Source of the DNA: Quercus robur
Lineage: Eukaryota > Streptophyta > Magnoliopsida > Fagales > Fagaceae
Length of the DNA stretch: 64,000 nucleotides
Direction: 5' to 3'
Assembly (NCBI RefSeq): GCF_932294415.1
Contig: NC_065536.1
Location: forward strand, 54,718,354 to 54,782,353
In this document: in pieces, positions 23,655 to 36,189 of the stretch
Layout: each line of letters begins with the position of its first letter
Position numbering within the stretch: position 1 is the stretch's first letter
The notes under the pieces: generated by a model
Databases searched by the model: none
What the model was told of the DNA's origin: nothing
Seen by the model: only the letters and a program-made list of their open reading frames with translations
Position numbers and translations under genes: made by a program

Positions 23655-26600
23655 TTATCTATGCCGTCGAACAGGAGATCTGGATCTTGACCTTCTTCCC
23701 CTGCATTTAAATTCGTAGCATAAATACACTAGATGATGTTAAGAGTTAAAATTCAGAAGCCTAACACTTTCACCTGATTTGCTTATTGTTATGATGATGG
23801 GTGTGTGTGTCACAAAAATAACACAATCTTAATTTAAGAGACAACATACCTGGTGGTATCAAGAGAAGAGTAGGGAGAATGCCTGCGCTGAGAATGCTTG
23901 CTATGTGGGGACCGCGAAACTTGTCTAGAAATGAAAACACCCATCATACTGATTTGGTGAGTTAAACGTATTCAGAGGAGAAATGTTCAACCTTTTGCAT
24001 AGTCAAACTTGATAAGCAGCTTCCAGTTAGCATAAAAATATTATGCTTCTAATTATATAAAACTGGAGATATATAATTAAAACACCAAAACGAAAAATGG
24101 GAGCATGTTGCCAAATCCAGGACAAGAATTGTAGATCCACCTACTGAGGATTTTTGGCTTAATATCAAATGAAAACATGAGAAATTTGCTCCATAGAATC
24201 CAGCTTTCACATTTACTAAGAATTGCACTCACTTGCAACTGTCCATATATTTTAGCCTCAAGCACAAATGACACCTCCTTCCCTTGTAAGAGCAAGGTGA
24301 GGGTGACGTCATAAGTTTAAAACTCAAACGTGTGTGTATAATTACCAAAAAAACAAATTGTCCATTTATTATCAGACAGAATAAACCACATACACGTGCC
24401 AGATGCATCAAAATGAAATGACGTAACTGTAGATATAGTGTTGTCCATACCTGACCATATCACTAAATTTATGATGATCAATTTTTAAGTAGAAGAATGC
24501 AGTGAAAAGGTAAAACCATAATCAGTAGCACCAAGAGTGGTAGAAATTATAATAATAATAAGAGATTAATTGATTAAAGAAACACCCCAAATTCACCAAA
24601 AAATAAAGAGTGTCCTCTATAATGATAAGGGGGAAACTGGCCTCATGCCTATAATGAGAAATTTTTTTATATTAAGTAAATTATTTCAGTAAAAAGTGCA
24701 AAAGGGGCATAACCATGGTTTCGATGACTGGACCCACCAGTTTGACCCGTTCAACTGTCAACCAGCTAGTATTCCAGTCCGATTATCAATAAAAATTGGA
24801 AATATCTCACAATCGCTGAGAACCGGAGAATTTACAGTAGAATCATCAAAACCGAAAACTGGACAGGTCAAACAGGTTGTCAAGGGAGAGTGATAACTAA
24901 GAAAATATCAGATAACCTAAAGTGAAGAGGATCCAGTGGAGAGTCAGTATAGTCTCGCCCTCCTTATCAAGAAAATCACAGTCAATCCCAACTGCATGGA
25001 CTCTACCATCACTTGGAGAGTCGATCCAGAGGAGAATCAACTGCTATTACTAGAGATTTCTTGGATCTGTTAATTGGCAACACCTTTCTCAGTGGTGACA
25101 ATCCCACAACTTCCATAGTGGTGGCGGCTTACCAGCATGCTTTGTGGAGTGCATCTGTGCACTGTGACGTTCAAAGAAACAATTGTGGCATCTCTGGAAA
25201 TTAAAAAGAAGTTAACCTAAAGTCTTATTGTGGGCGGCTTTATATTGGCCATTGGAAAGGAGCGAGTGGGAATGGAGGGTGGAGACTAGGATGATATTGT
25301 ATTTGTTTAATATTTTTTAAATATAACCATTTGTTATATATTTGTTTTTGGTTAAAATAAATGAGGATTTATTGTTGGCCACATTTTCTTTATTTGGACA
25401 GTTAGAATATATGTATTGAATTAAAAATATATATTATTTTTCTAATGATAATTTGGTTATTTATAGTTAGTGTTTTGTTATTTCCACTTTCTTAAATTTA
25501 ATAAGATTTAAGATTCACTTACAAAATTGTTTTTAAGTTTTTGAATTTTTTGGTAAATATTATTATTAACTATTTAGTTAATATAGAATTATTTACTAAT
25601 TATTAATTAAATTATTTTATTTTTGACATCACTGGTTCGATCACCAACCTTGGTTGATCCAGAAAACTGAGAGCCACTCTATTTTCCAGTTCTTTGTCCG
25701 GTCTAGTTTTTAAAACCAGTCCACTCCATACAAGATATACACCAGAAACTAAGAAAAAAAATAACAAAGAACAAGCATTTCAAGTAAATTGAAGAAGAAA
25801 ATTTTCCCTGAAGTGTTCATCCACTCAAATAAAGATTTGAATAATGAAAGTTTCAGGTCTATAATTGAACAGCTATAATTAGAATTTCAAGATTAATGTT
25901 GAGTGTTTATATATAAACAGAAGGGCATGGGTCACTACTTGCAAACAAATAAAAATAGAGAGGTAGGGGGGAGAGAATATGTATAGGAAAGAGAGAGATT
26001 TGACAACACCTTACGCAGAATTAACAAATATATAAGATATAAGAAAATGGTTAAGTCAACTCAACTAGGTCTTATTCATTTAAAACTAGGCATAAAGAAA
26101 GTGTTATAGCACAAACCTCACAACTCTCACAAATCAAATAACAAAAACTTCTTTTTTTATAAGTACAAATCGGATAACAAAAAACTGAGACCAATAATTC
26201 TGTTTTCATTATAATGTATCTCTATGCAAGATTGCACCACTAGCTGCCTCCACAGAAAACATGATTGATATCATAAATTAATGATAAATCTGCCTTTAAA
26301 TAGAATTTAAAAAATAAACCTTTACTGAAATTGAATGTGTATTACCACTAATAAATGTACCTTTAACTTCCCAATTTGAAACCACAAAAGAATTTGCACA
26401 TAAATTAAGTAATATGCTGGATGTAAACATTGAACAGATGTTGAACTAGACCATTGCATTTTTGGTTCCTTGAAAAATAAAAAATAATAAAGCTATTCAA
26501 CCATTTTTTAAATTAACTTGGTGACTATGATAATAGCTCCATGTCATACAATCAAGTATTTTGTTTTTAGTGCTACTTAAAATATGGGCTCAATTTGATA

Positions 26601-29600
26601 TTCATAGGATGTCCAAACATTCCCTTGATGTTTCACAATTTAAACCTGGATAAAAAGTAAAGAGATCTTAATAAATACATACCTTCTCCTAGACCTGACA
26701 GGTGATGGTGATAAGTGACGTTTTCTCGATTGCAGCTTCCTGCAGTATATGATCATGTATAAGGACCATATAACAAAACAGAAAGAAGAGAGGCAGAATC
26801 AGAAGATTTTAATGGTGAACCTTTTAGAATTGTCTGAGGTGTCATCACTTGAATCATTGGCATGACTAACTGAGTTGTCTTTACTGTTTCTACCCTTACT
26901 GCTGATGGAAGAAGAACGCCTTCTTTTGTGCCTGCTTGAATCGCTTGCATTTTTATGTCTTGATCTATCTTCCTCCTCATCCTTTCTGCGTTCTTGTTTT
27001 CTTTTGGTATCTTCTTTAGCACTAGCTCTATGAAGCCTCTCTGTTTCTTTTCTGTCATCCTTGACCTCAAGACGGTCAGACCTTTTTCTTGACTCAGAAT
27101 CCTTTGTTTTTTCCCTAGGCTTAGAACTTTGATCTTTCTTTCTCTCCTTTGACCCATCATCTTCTTTTTCCCTTCTTGAATGCCTTTCATCTTGTCTCCT
27201 GCGTTCATCTCCATTCTCATCTGACCTTATCTTACCACCATCTTTCCCAGAACTCTTTTTACTCTCGTGTCGATCACTTTTATCTAACTTCCTTCTCATT
27301 TCACTGTGGTGGGGATCATCTGTTGATGCTCTCTTAACATTGACATACTCTTCAGGATGTTCAGATTCCATTACTCCTGCAGTGTTCTTCGATCTAGAGG
27401 AATTGGTTCCATCTAGCATTTTTCCACTAACATTAATTCCGTCATCAGTATCTTCAGAAACCACTTTGGAAGAATATGAGTGTCCCATATCTCTATCCAC
27501 CCTATTATTATTCATCTCATTAACAGTATCACCATTGTTGCTCTCCTTTGTTTTCTGACTTCTATTGTCCTCTTTCAGTTCTACCTTGGAAATTCCATTC
27601 TCAGCAGCACCATGTGCATCTTCTGAAAGCTTTTCAATGCTTGACTGCTGAAGAACAGGATTAGAATTTGGTACACTGGAGCTCTTGATTTCATCATCTC
27701 CATCATCATCATCAGAAGCATAATTTGCAAGACCTAAAATATTTCCTGGGGAACTGGTACTAGATTTTTCACTGACACTTCTAGTGTCAGAATCCTTTGC
27801 TAGGGTGGGAATTAGAACTTTTGCAGATGGCTTAGGAACTGCGACTGCTGGGTGAGATGATGGTGATACCTTATGATTGGAAGTGACAGTGTTCTGGTCA
27901 ACTATAACAACAAAAAATCACATCATAGTCATTATTTTTTTTTAAATGGCAGAGTCAGAGAACTTCAAATCCAGCGTCAAAGATATATAGAAACTGACAG
28001 AAAAGTTAAGAGGTCATGATACAATTACCATCAGCTGTTAGATCATCTTCACTAAGAACTTTAGTTGCAATTTCATCAAACAGCTCATCAGTAACCTAAT
28101 AAAAAACATTAAAGTTAGCACTATGGTAGAAAGAAATTAAAAAAGACAAACATCACTCTCAGCAGCTGTAACCTTTAAAAGAACTTCAGTTAGAACACGT
28201 TTTATTTCCTGGTTAATTGCTGCAGTTCTTGCTGCTTCCACGTAATCCTGCAGAGCAATTATGGAAAATCAATAACAAAAGACTAATGAGTGCAACCAAT
28301 AACTATATTATAAAGGGGGAAAAAAAAAAAAAAAAAAAAAACCCTAAACCAAAGAGTGAGGGAGGGAGGGAGGGAGGGAGGGGGGAAGCAAGGGAGTCTT
28401 TTTTAATATAAATAAACAACGGAGAATCACAAGGCAAAACAGGTAAAATAAAACCTCATCATCATCATCTTCTTCAGTTGACCTAGAAGAATCAACGCTT
28501 TTACTATCTGCCTGATCAGCCTTCCCAAAAGATTTATCAATGCCTTCATCCTCATTGGATTGTGTTTCCTCCTTAAGATGATCTACAGAAGTTGTAATGA
28601 CTGCTTTCTTTATTTCTTCTTTAATCCAATTAGGCACTGACGGCTGGCAACAATTCCAAAACATTTTAAATAGTGAGATAAATTCAATAACAGCTATGCC
28701 ACTTTTAAAGCATTAACACTGACAAAATTACCTTTTTAGGGCGTTCAGGAATAGTTGAAATTCCATATGCATCAGCAGAGAAGGCTGTTGTAGGATGAAG
28801 TGCAGTTCCAGCACTTAGGGCAAAGGGTGCACCACCAGATGGAATTGTAGGCTGACCTGGTCCAGGGAATCTTCCAAATGGTGGTGCAGCATGTGCAGGA
28901 ATGGAGGAATGCATGGCTATGGAAGGATCATGCTGCTACATGAAACAAATGTCAGCAAATTCTTTGATACGAAGGTTCTAGAGTCTAGAGTCTAGAATTG
29001 AAGGACAACTCAGAAAGCCAGAATAAGACCTGTGCCCCTGATGCAATATCTGGAGAAATTGAAGGATAAACCAAACCAGGTGTAACAGGAGGAGTCCAAT
29101 TATTTAATTGCCCTGCTGCAACAGGGTCAACACCTCTTACAGGTCCAACTGAATCATGATTAGCATAACTAGATTGCATGTGTGAATCATAATCATGGTT
29201 AAATCTAGGCACAAAATCCAAAGGCTGATCAGCAGGATTAACTGTGGAATCAGCTGACTGATTGCCATACATGAAGGAGGCAGGCAGTGGATGCACATGG
29301 TGCTGTCCCTCCTGAGCTGAGGAATTTGGAGGAGGCAACAGTTTGTATGACTGCTGATTTTGATCTGCAGTATCTTCTTTACCTGCCAATTAAGTGAGTA
29401 GTCAAAAAGCAAACAAGAAAAAGTGTCAGTGTGTGCACGTGCCTGTATTGGGTGGAGTTATGGGGGATTGAAGTTCAAACGGCTATCAAGAATCACAAAC
29501 ATAAGGGTAATGCAGACAAATCTTGGCTTTTTTAGACTTCAAATTTTGATGTGATTGAAAGTCAAGTGAAGTAACCATCCTCTAATGAAATTCTCTTATG

Positions 29601-32600
29601 TAGGCCAATAGAAGCTTACACTGCTTCTCATCATAATTACAGCAAAAGTTGTAATTAAATTTGAAACATAAAATAATTTCTTTTATAAGTGTAAAGTCAA
29701 AGAATATAAAAAAATGGGACAGATGGAGTATATTAAATATATAACCAGAAGATCCCCTTAGGCCTCATTTGGAATGAGGGAATGAAATAGAATGAAAAGA
29801 ATAATTTTAAAATATTCTTCTCTTCCCTTGTTTGGGAGTTTAAATGGAGGGAATGGAAAGCTCATTCCCTTGTTTGGGAGTTTAAGTGGAAGGGAATAGA
29901 ATGATTAGAAGGAAACACTCATTCCTCTCTATTCCCTTAAAACCTCAAATTTTTATTCCCCCAAAATTGGGAGGAATGGGAGGGAATGGATTAATAATTT
30001 TTTTACTAAAACTCCCAAAATGCCCCTATATATTCAACCCTTTATTTTAAAATATGGGTCTAATAGTAATATTGTCATAAATAATTCAATTCCATTCCCT
30101 CCATGATACTCCCAAACAAGATTACTTACATTCTATTCATTTTCATTCATTTCCATTCCTTTATTTTAAAACATCCAATCAAGGTTACTTAATTCCATTC
30201 TTTCCATTCCTTTCCTTTACTTAAGTACATTCCATTCCTTTCTATTCCCTTATAATCATTTCATTCTATTCTCTTATGAACTCAGAAACAGAGCCTTAGT
30301 AGTCAAGAGTACAAAAGAGTCAATAAAATCGTACAAAGTTGGAGGTCTACCCCTATCCAAAGATATCCAAAAGAAAGAGACCAAACAAACTGAGATTTCA
30401 ATCTCTCTACAAACAACTCTTGCCCCTCAAAAATCCTCATTTTCCTCTTCCACCAAATATGCCACATCAAGCACAATGGCACCACATTGTATACTCGACT
30501 ACTGAAAGATTTAGGACTACAACAAAAGCAATGAAGCAATTCACAAACCAGTCTTCAGCATAACCCATTTCACTCCAAAAATTACAAAGACAAAGGCTCA
30601 TAGCTCCCTTGCTATTGAGCAATGCAACAACAAATGATCAACAATCTCACCACATTACTTACACATACAACTATGATTCACTTTTTTTTTTTTTTAATTA
30701 TGATTCACTAAAGGCATAACCCATTTTACAAGCTTGTTTATAGTTAAAATCTTCCCCAATGAAGCAGTCCACAAAGCTACCCTCGAAGGAACCTTCACGC
30801 ACCATATTGCCTTCCATGGAAAATCTAATAGGGTCAGACCCTCTTAGCAGCTCATACTATGATCAAACACTAAAACAGCCAATTTTGCTCAACTTTCACC
30901 ACATATCTTTCCTCTCTATTCTTGCACAAGCTGAATACAACACCTAAAAAAAATTGGCACAAATCCACTTCCCAACAGGCCTCACAAACATAAAATAATT
31001 ATAAAAGAAGGCAGGTCTCTATAATCTGTATAACCATTTACATTGACATGCATCAAACACAGCAATTTTCCATTTTTTAAAAAAAAAAAAAATTTTAATT
31101 TAAAATTTAAAATTTAAAATAAATAAACACTAATGCACCATTATTCCATACATTCATAACTCTTCATCACTAGCTGAGTCAATTCCACATGGATAATTTT
31201 TTTTTAGGAACAAAGATCAGTCTTCACAACTTTGGATGTTCTAATATAATGCCAGTTAACAAACTCAATGCTTGTTACAAAATAAAAATTGTCAAATTAT
31301 TAAATTATTGTTTTTTTTTTTAATAAGTAAAATTATTAAATTATTGTAACAAAAAGGAATCCACACATGGGATGTAGACCTGCAGAAGAGTATGTCAATG
31401 CAAAACATCACAGTGCACTGGATAACATGATATCACTGGTATAAATTATTCTACAAGAATTTCCAATTGTAAAACTGCATGTAAAGAAGAGAGCATGAAT
31501 CACACATAGAGCACAAAGAGAACTAAAATTAATGCAAATCATTCAATAAAAGAAGGGCAAAACTTAAATACAGTATTTAGGTACTGTTACTTAGATTCCC
31601 TTTTTAAGATTCTATCATGTGGATTTTTTCTCATAGGATAGAAGTGGATTTTTTAATTAAGTAGCTATATGGTCAAATTTTAAGAGAAGAACCTAACGTA
31701 CAGCACCTAAGGTATTGTACCTAAGTTTTGTCCATAAAAGAAAATGTCACAAGTGTTTAGGACAGTAACAGAGAACTATTATTTCAAACAAACTTTGAGA
31801 AAGAAACACTTCATACCACAGCTTAGATATCTGCTAAACAACCACTAGCCAATAACCATATTAAATAAGGGGCGGAGTGATAGAAGGAACTACAGCAGGA
31901 GAACCAACATCACCCCATCTCCAAAACCCACCAAAAATAAAGGTGAAAGGAAATTCCAATTAAATATAACATACATGCAGATAAGAGTCTTGAAAGTAAA
32001 AAATTCATGCACTTCAGTGATTGCTCTATGAAAGTCCCCAATTATGGATTAATGACAGAATTGGAAATATAGAATTAATTAGTAATAGCAGCATTTCTTC
32101 AAAACAAGTTTTACATGCAAGCTCAATATGCTAGTGAATTATTACCTGTAATAGAAGAATAACTAGAAGGTACCTCCTGCTGATGAACAGATGAACTTGC
32201 GGGCATATTTCCTTGTTGGTGAAACATAGCACTTGAATCTCCAGCCAAAGTCCCGTCTCTAACACTGTAAGGCAGATGTGCATCTGGAACATGAGAAAAT
32301 GGTTCAGAACTGAATGCATTCTCCTGGGTATGAAGTACTGATGGCCAGAGTAGAGGCACACCTGATACTGGAAACTGTTGATAGCTTGATGCAGGATGAG
32401 ATTGATTTTGAATATCCGAATAATGAGAATCAACAGATTGTGGATACTGATCATAATAATGACTTTGGTCTTCTATCCTGCCAGCTGGTGTATATTGAGA
32501 CTGTGAATGCTGATTCTCCATTGCAGTTTTAGCATCTGCCCACGCTCTAGCCCTAGCAGCCCAATCTTCTTCATTGCCATGGACTGTCATTATAAAGATC

Positions 32601-34853
32601 ATGAAAAGTTAAAGCCAATTTCATTGACATACAGAAAGGGATGCTCAATTTGAGATAAACCTAATAAAAGTATTACTTAAAAGGTAAGATATGGCTCACC
32701 CTCAAACCATAAGTAGCAGAACTAGATAATTGTTTCACATTAAGAGTCTAACAAATTGCAGGTCAAACCACTTATATGCATTGGTTATTGTGATTAGAAA
32801 TTCTTTTTTGATAAATAGGATTCTCACTGTGAGAACCTATAGAAAGTAACGTTTATGATGACCATCACCACTTTAATAATCAAGCCCTCTCTTTTACCTA
32901 TCAAAAAACTAAAACCCCACATACTTCCTTCTACCACATAAACATTAAATAACTCATCAAACCACTTGTTAATTCCTAACACAACCACAAAAACACAATC
33001 TTTCAAAATACCAAACTTTAGACCCACAAGTTCTCCTAACCCTAATTGACACAGAACAAAACTGAAACAATAATAAAATAAAGGATATGACCTAGGAGTC
33101 AGCACCTAGGCCTTACTTGGAGTCAGCACCAGACCAAGGAAAGAACAAACGGCCATTGTTTTCATTCATCAAAATATCAACTATCTCCTCAAGGAGTACA
33201 ATAGGTTGCTTATAAAGGATTACTAAACCCTAGTTCTAATTGGCTAAGAAACCCTAATCACCTTATTACGAAAATAACCTTGCTTCCAAATTAAAATATT
33301 AATAGCCTAATAAACTACTAGGACCTAAAACATTAAAAATACAATTGACTTGCAAACATAAATAATACTAAATAAAAATCTTCTTGCATCTTCCGCATCA
33401 CTAATTCCACCCCAAGCACACAAAGACAAATTTCCCTTTCCCTATTTGTCCTACATCAAATCAGGGACATCTAGAAATTCTGATAACATTGGTACAGTGC
33501 ATATGCTCACCATCAACACCTTAAACACATTGCATACCCCTAAAACTTAAGAAAAGACGGGGTACCAGAATATGTCAATCATTCATTTCTACATAACCAA
33601 TTACAAAGTTAAAAACCACAGAAATCAACCCAACTAAAGAGATGCCAATTTAGCAGTCACGCATGTTATATACATCACCGACACTCATCTCAAATGATGC
33701 AGCCATCAGCTTCTCAATTTCATTTCAAAACAGAACAGCTATCATTCAGTCATTTCAGAACAAGCTACCGACACATCAGTCCAGATGCAGAGTTAAGACT
33801 TGAGACAATCCAATAGTGAAGTTACTCAAAGGGTCCAAATTTGACACCAAAATTTATGTTTTCCATTAACTTGCAAGTTGGTCAAAGGAAAACATGGTGA
33901 ACAATAACAAAGCAATGCATTTCCATGTGAGCATGGCAAAACAACTTGTATACAACAAATTACCAGGATAATTCCACAATTTTTGGTCAAAGGAAAACAT
34001 GACAAACAATAAAAAAGCAATACATTTCCATGTGAATAATTGAATAAACTTGTATACAACAACTTACCAGGATAATTATAACTTTGTTGTTGACCCCAAT
34101 TTGAAGTGCCCCATTCCTACAAAACAAGATTATGAGTTAAAAACCAGTCAATATGAGAAATTACTTACGATTCAACTAAAAGAACTAACAAATCTACCAT
34201 CAAAAAAATGGCAACTAATCACAGCTCAATAAAGTTCATTATCAATTTATCTAACATGCAAGTATAGAGATTGATAGATATAAATGACAAGACTCCTTAA
34301 CATACATAGCATTATTAAAAAAAAAAAAAAATGGCAAAGAAAACTAAAACCCTAGAAAGAGAATCACAAAGGCATGATTAGAATAAAACCAAAACGAAAG
34401 GCTAAACGACAAAAAGACTTTAAAAGAGAAAGCAGGAAGTACCTGATTGGCCTGAGGATAAGACTGAGGGACCTGGGAATGAGGTGGCAGAGGAGGAGGA
34501 GGAGGAAGCTGTGGACGAGGAGGAGGAGGAGGAGGAGGAGGGAACTGGTTGTGGTGGACGGGGGGGTGCGTAGGATAAGGGTTAGGTGGAGGTGGAGGAT
34601 AAGAAGGAGGAGGAGGGAGGTGGTCGGAGTGAGGAGGAGGAGGAGGAGGTGGTGGCCACTGTGGCGGAGGCGACGGGGACTGGGAAGGGTGGTGGTACTG
34701 GAATTGGTTAGGGAACCACGGGGCTTGTGGCCTTTGCGGCTGGAATTGTTGGTGGTGGTGGAGTTGGTGGTGGGGATCCGACGTGGATGGCGGAAGTGGT
34801 GGCTGTGGCGGCCTCATATTCATGTACATCTGAGACTGTTGGTACGCGTCCAT
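23655..34853 (-). CDS. Proline-rich, RS-tailed nuclear protein (At1g70620-like)
   Basis: Exons (5' to 3'): 34853-34443, 34116-34068, 32583-32146, 29382-29030, 28935-28732, 28643-28455, 28247-28173, 28095-28029, 27901-26821, 26739-26683, 23924-23850, 23700-23655. These give 1014 aa and all phases agree. Residues 1-137 are Pro/His/Gln-rich. Next come EDWAARARAWADAK (about 160), a Tyr/Ser/Gln-rich middle, and conserved-looking PNWIKEEIKKAV and DYVEAARTAAINQEIKRVL helices. A 360-residue charged Lys/Arg/Asp/Glu/Ser-rich exon follows, then an RS tail (RRSRSRSPVRRHR). The make-up suggests a splicing or RNA-processing factor in the nucleus. Its position between RAY1 and ABCB26 suggests it corresponds to Arabidopsis At1g70620, annotated only as cyclin-related. 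No cyclin box is visible. Confidence 0.85.
24713..25719. mobile_element. Non-autonomous DNA transposon in an intron of the RS-tailed gene
   Basis: The left end (CATGGTTTCGATGACTGGACC) and the complement of the right end (GACTGGTTTTAAAAACTAGACC) form a degenerate inverted repeat. Both subterminal regions are rich in CCAGTTTGACC/GGTTGATCC-type words, a composition seen in common dicot DNA elements. The inside, about 1 kb, codes for nothing recognisable. It lies in intron 10. No clear target duplication was found, so the superfamily is left open. Confidence 0.4.
28320..28385. repeat. Poly-A tract and (GGGA)n microsatellite
   Basis: About 22 A residues are followed, after a short CCCTAAACC stretch, by GAGG/GGGA repeats at 28358-28385. 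It lies in the intron between exons 6 and 7 of the RS-tailed gene. Confidence 0.9.
29761..30295. mobile_element. Tourist-like MITE (PIF/Harbinger type), 535 bp
   Basis: Left end GGCCTCATTTGGAATGAG and the complement of the right end GGCTCTGTTTCTGAG are inverted repeats, followed inside by GAATGAAATAGAATGA on one side and GAATAGAATGAAATG on the other. It is flanked by TTA at 29758-29760 and 30296-30298, the usual PIF/Harbinger target duplication. It has no coding capacity and lies in an intron of the RS-tailed gene. Confidence 0.75.
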
Positions 34854-35199
34854 GCGGTTTCAGGTTTTTTTTTTTTTATACTGGTAGGATGGGATGGCTT
34901 GGAGGGAAGGGTTTACAGGAGTGGTAGTGAAGGTGGTGAATGGATGAATGAAATAACGATGGTTAAGGCAAAAAGGGATATTAGGAAGTGAGGGAGCAGG
35001 GAAGTTTCCAGTAAGGTTTACGGTTTGGAATTACTACTCTTTTACAACTTCGGAGGACTTTTAGGCCTACCAGGTCAATGGACCAATTTCTTGGAATCCA
35101 ATAATCACCTCTTGGATGTTAAGGATTGATTGATTGAGTGAGTAAGAGGTCAAATTACTTTTTTCCGTAATAATCTTTCACCCCATTGCACTTAAGTTA
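34854..35199. other. Upstream region of the RS-tailed gene
   Basis: Likely 5' UTR and promoter of the minus-strand gene starting at 34853. A T-run lies at 34867-34877 next to the ATG. No TATA box is convincing. Confidence 0.4.
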
Positions 35200-35591
35200 C
35201 GTTTGGGCTCAGAGTTAAAAGTGAGCTTATTTTACTATTTAGGGCCCATTTGGATAATGTTTATTTTGCTAAAAATTGAAAATTGAAAATGAAAAATAAT
35301 TTTAAAAAAAGTTATTGTTCATGCGCAGATTACTTTTCATTGACCTAAATGCACTGTTCATGTCACATGAACAGTGCAAGAGGCGCAAGAGAATAATCTA
35401 AATCCAAACGCATACTTAGTTTATTTTTGTTATTATTCAACTTATTTTTGCTACTATTCATGACTTCCACTATACTTTTTGATATTATTCGTGGGTCTCA
35501 CTGTACTATTTCAATTAATTTTTACTTTTATCTACTGTACTTTCAATAAAAAAAATTTAATTTCAGTTAAATAAGTTATCTAAACAAACTC
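35200..35591. mobile_element. MITE (outer member of a nested pair)
   Basis: The ends CGTTTGGGCTCAGAGTTAAAA and, on the complement of the right side, GAGTTTGTTTAGATAAC are diverged inverted repeats, flanked by TTA at 35197-35199 and 35592-35594. Its right half (around ATTTCAATTAATTTTTACTTTTATC) resembles 48540-48590, so a second copy lies upstream of ABCB26. It is interrupted by the smaller element at 35242-35415. Confidence 0.5.
35242..35415. mobile_element. Tourist-like MITE, 174 bp (inner member)
   Basis: It starts GGGCCCATTTGGATAAT and its right end complements to GTATGCGTTTGGATTTAGATTAT. TTA target duplications lie at 35239-35241 and 35416-35418. Inside is a near-palindrome ACTGTTCATGTCACATGAACAGT. 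It is inserted into the older MITE at 35200-35591. Confidence 0.7.
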
Positions 35592-36089
35592 TTAACTTTC
35601 TAGAATTATCCACAATTCAGCAAAAAAAAAAAAAAAAGAATTATCCACGATAACCTTTTACCTCATCACACTTAACTTTCTAGAATTATACGGGTTCTAA
35701 TTAGTTTAACTAATAAAGTATCTTGTTGTCCAATAAGAGATTTGAGATTCGATTCCTACTTACACCAAAACCAACTGGTGTCTTGATGTGATGATAGAAA
35801 GCAATCATTAAGAGCAACATAAGTCAAAATTATATCTTTTAAAAATAAAATTTATAGAATTAAAGTTATAACTCTATTTTGATGTTCCCTACATTTTTAT
35901 TTTGATGTTAAATCTAACACAATTGATGTTAAATCTAACACGATTTAGTATCGAGAAACCAAATTACCCCTCTTTTCCCATAAAAATTAAAAATAAAACT
36001 TACCCCTCTTTGTCTTAGTAAAAACGTGACTCATTAAAGACAAATAATGTTTTCATTAATTTATCACCTCAATTACGAGTCTTACAAAA

Positions 36090-36140
36090 GTGCACGCGCA
36101 CGCACACGCACACACACATACACACATACATATATATATC
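36090..36140. repeat. CA/CG/TA compound microsatellite
   Basis: Runs of CACGCG, CACACA, ACATAC and TATATA follow each other upstream of the LINE fragment. This is simple sequence. Confidence 0.9.
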
Positions 36141-36189
36141 CCTGCAAACAAGCATGTTCATGTTACCAATTGCACTGTGATGAGATAAC

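Noticed and set aside
26753-27220. 155-codon minus-strand ORF rich in Lys and Glu
   Set aside because: Alternate frame of the large charged exon 9 of the RS-tailed gene.
33085-33480. Possible LTR fragment in the intron between exons 2 and 3 of the RS-tailed gene (AGGAGTCAGCACC repeated)
   Set aside because: Composition resembles plant LTRs but no termini, partner or target duplication could be fixed.
34374-34991. 205-codon Arg-rich plus-strand ORF
   Set aside because: Antisense shadow of the proline-rich first exon of the RS-tailed gene.
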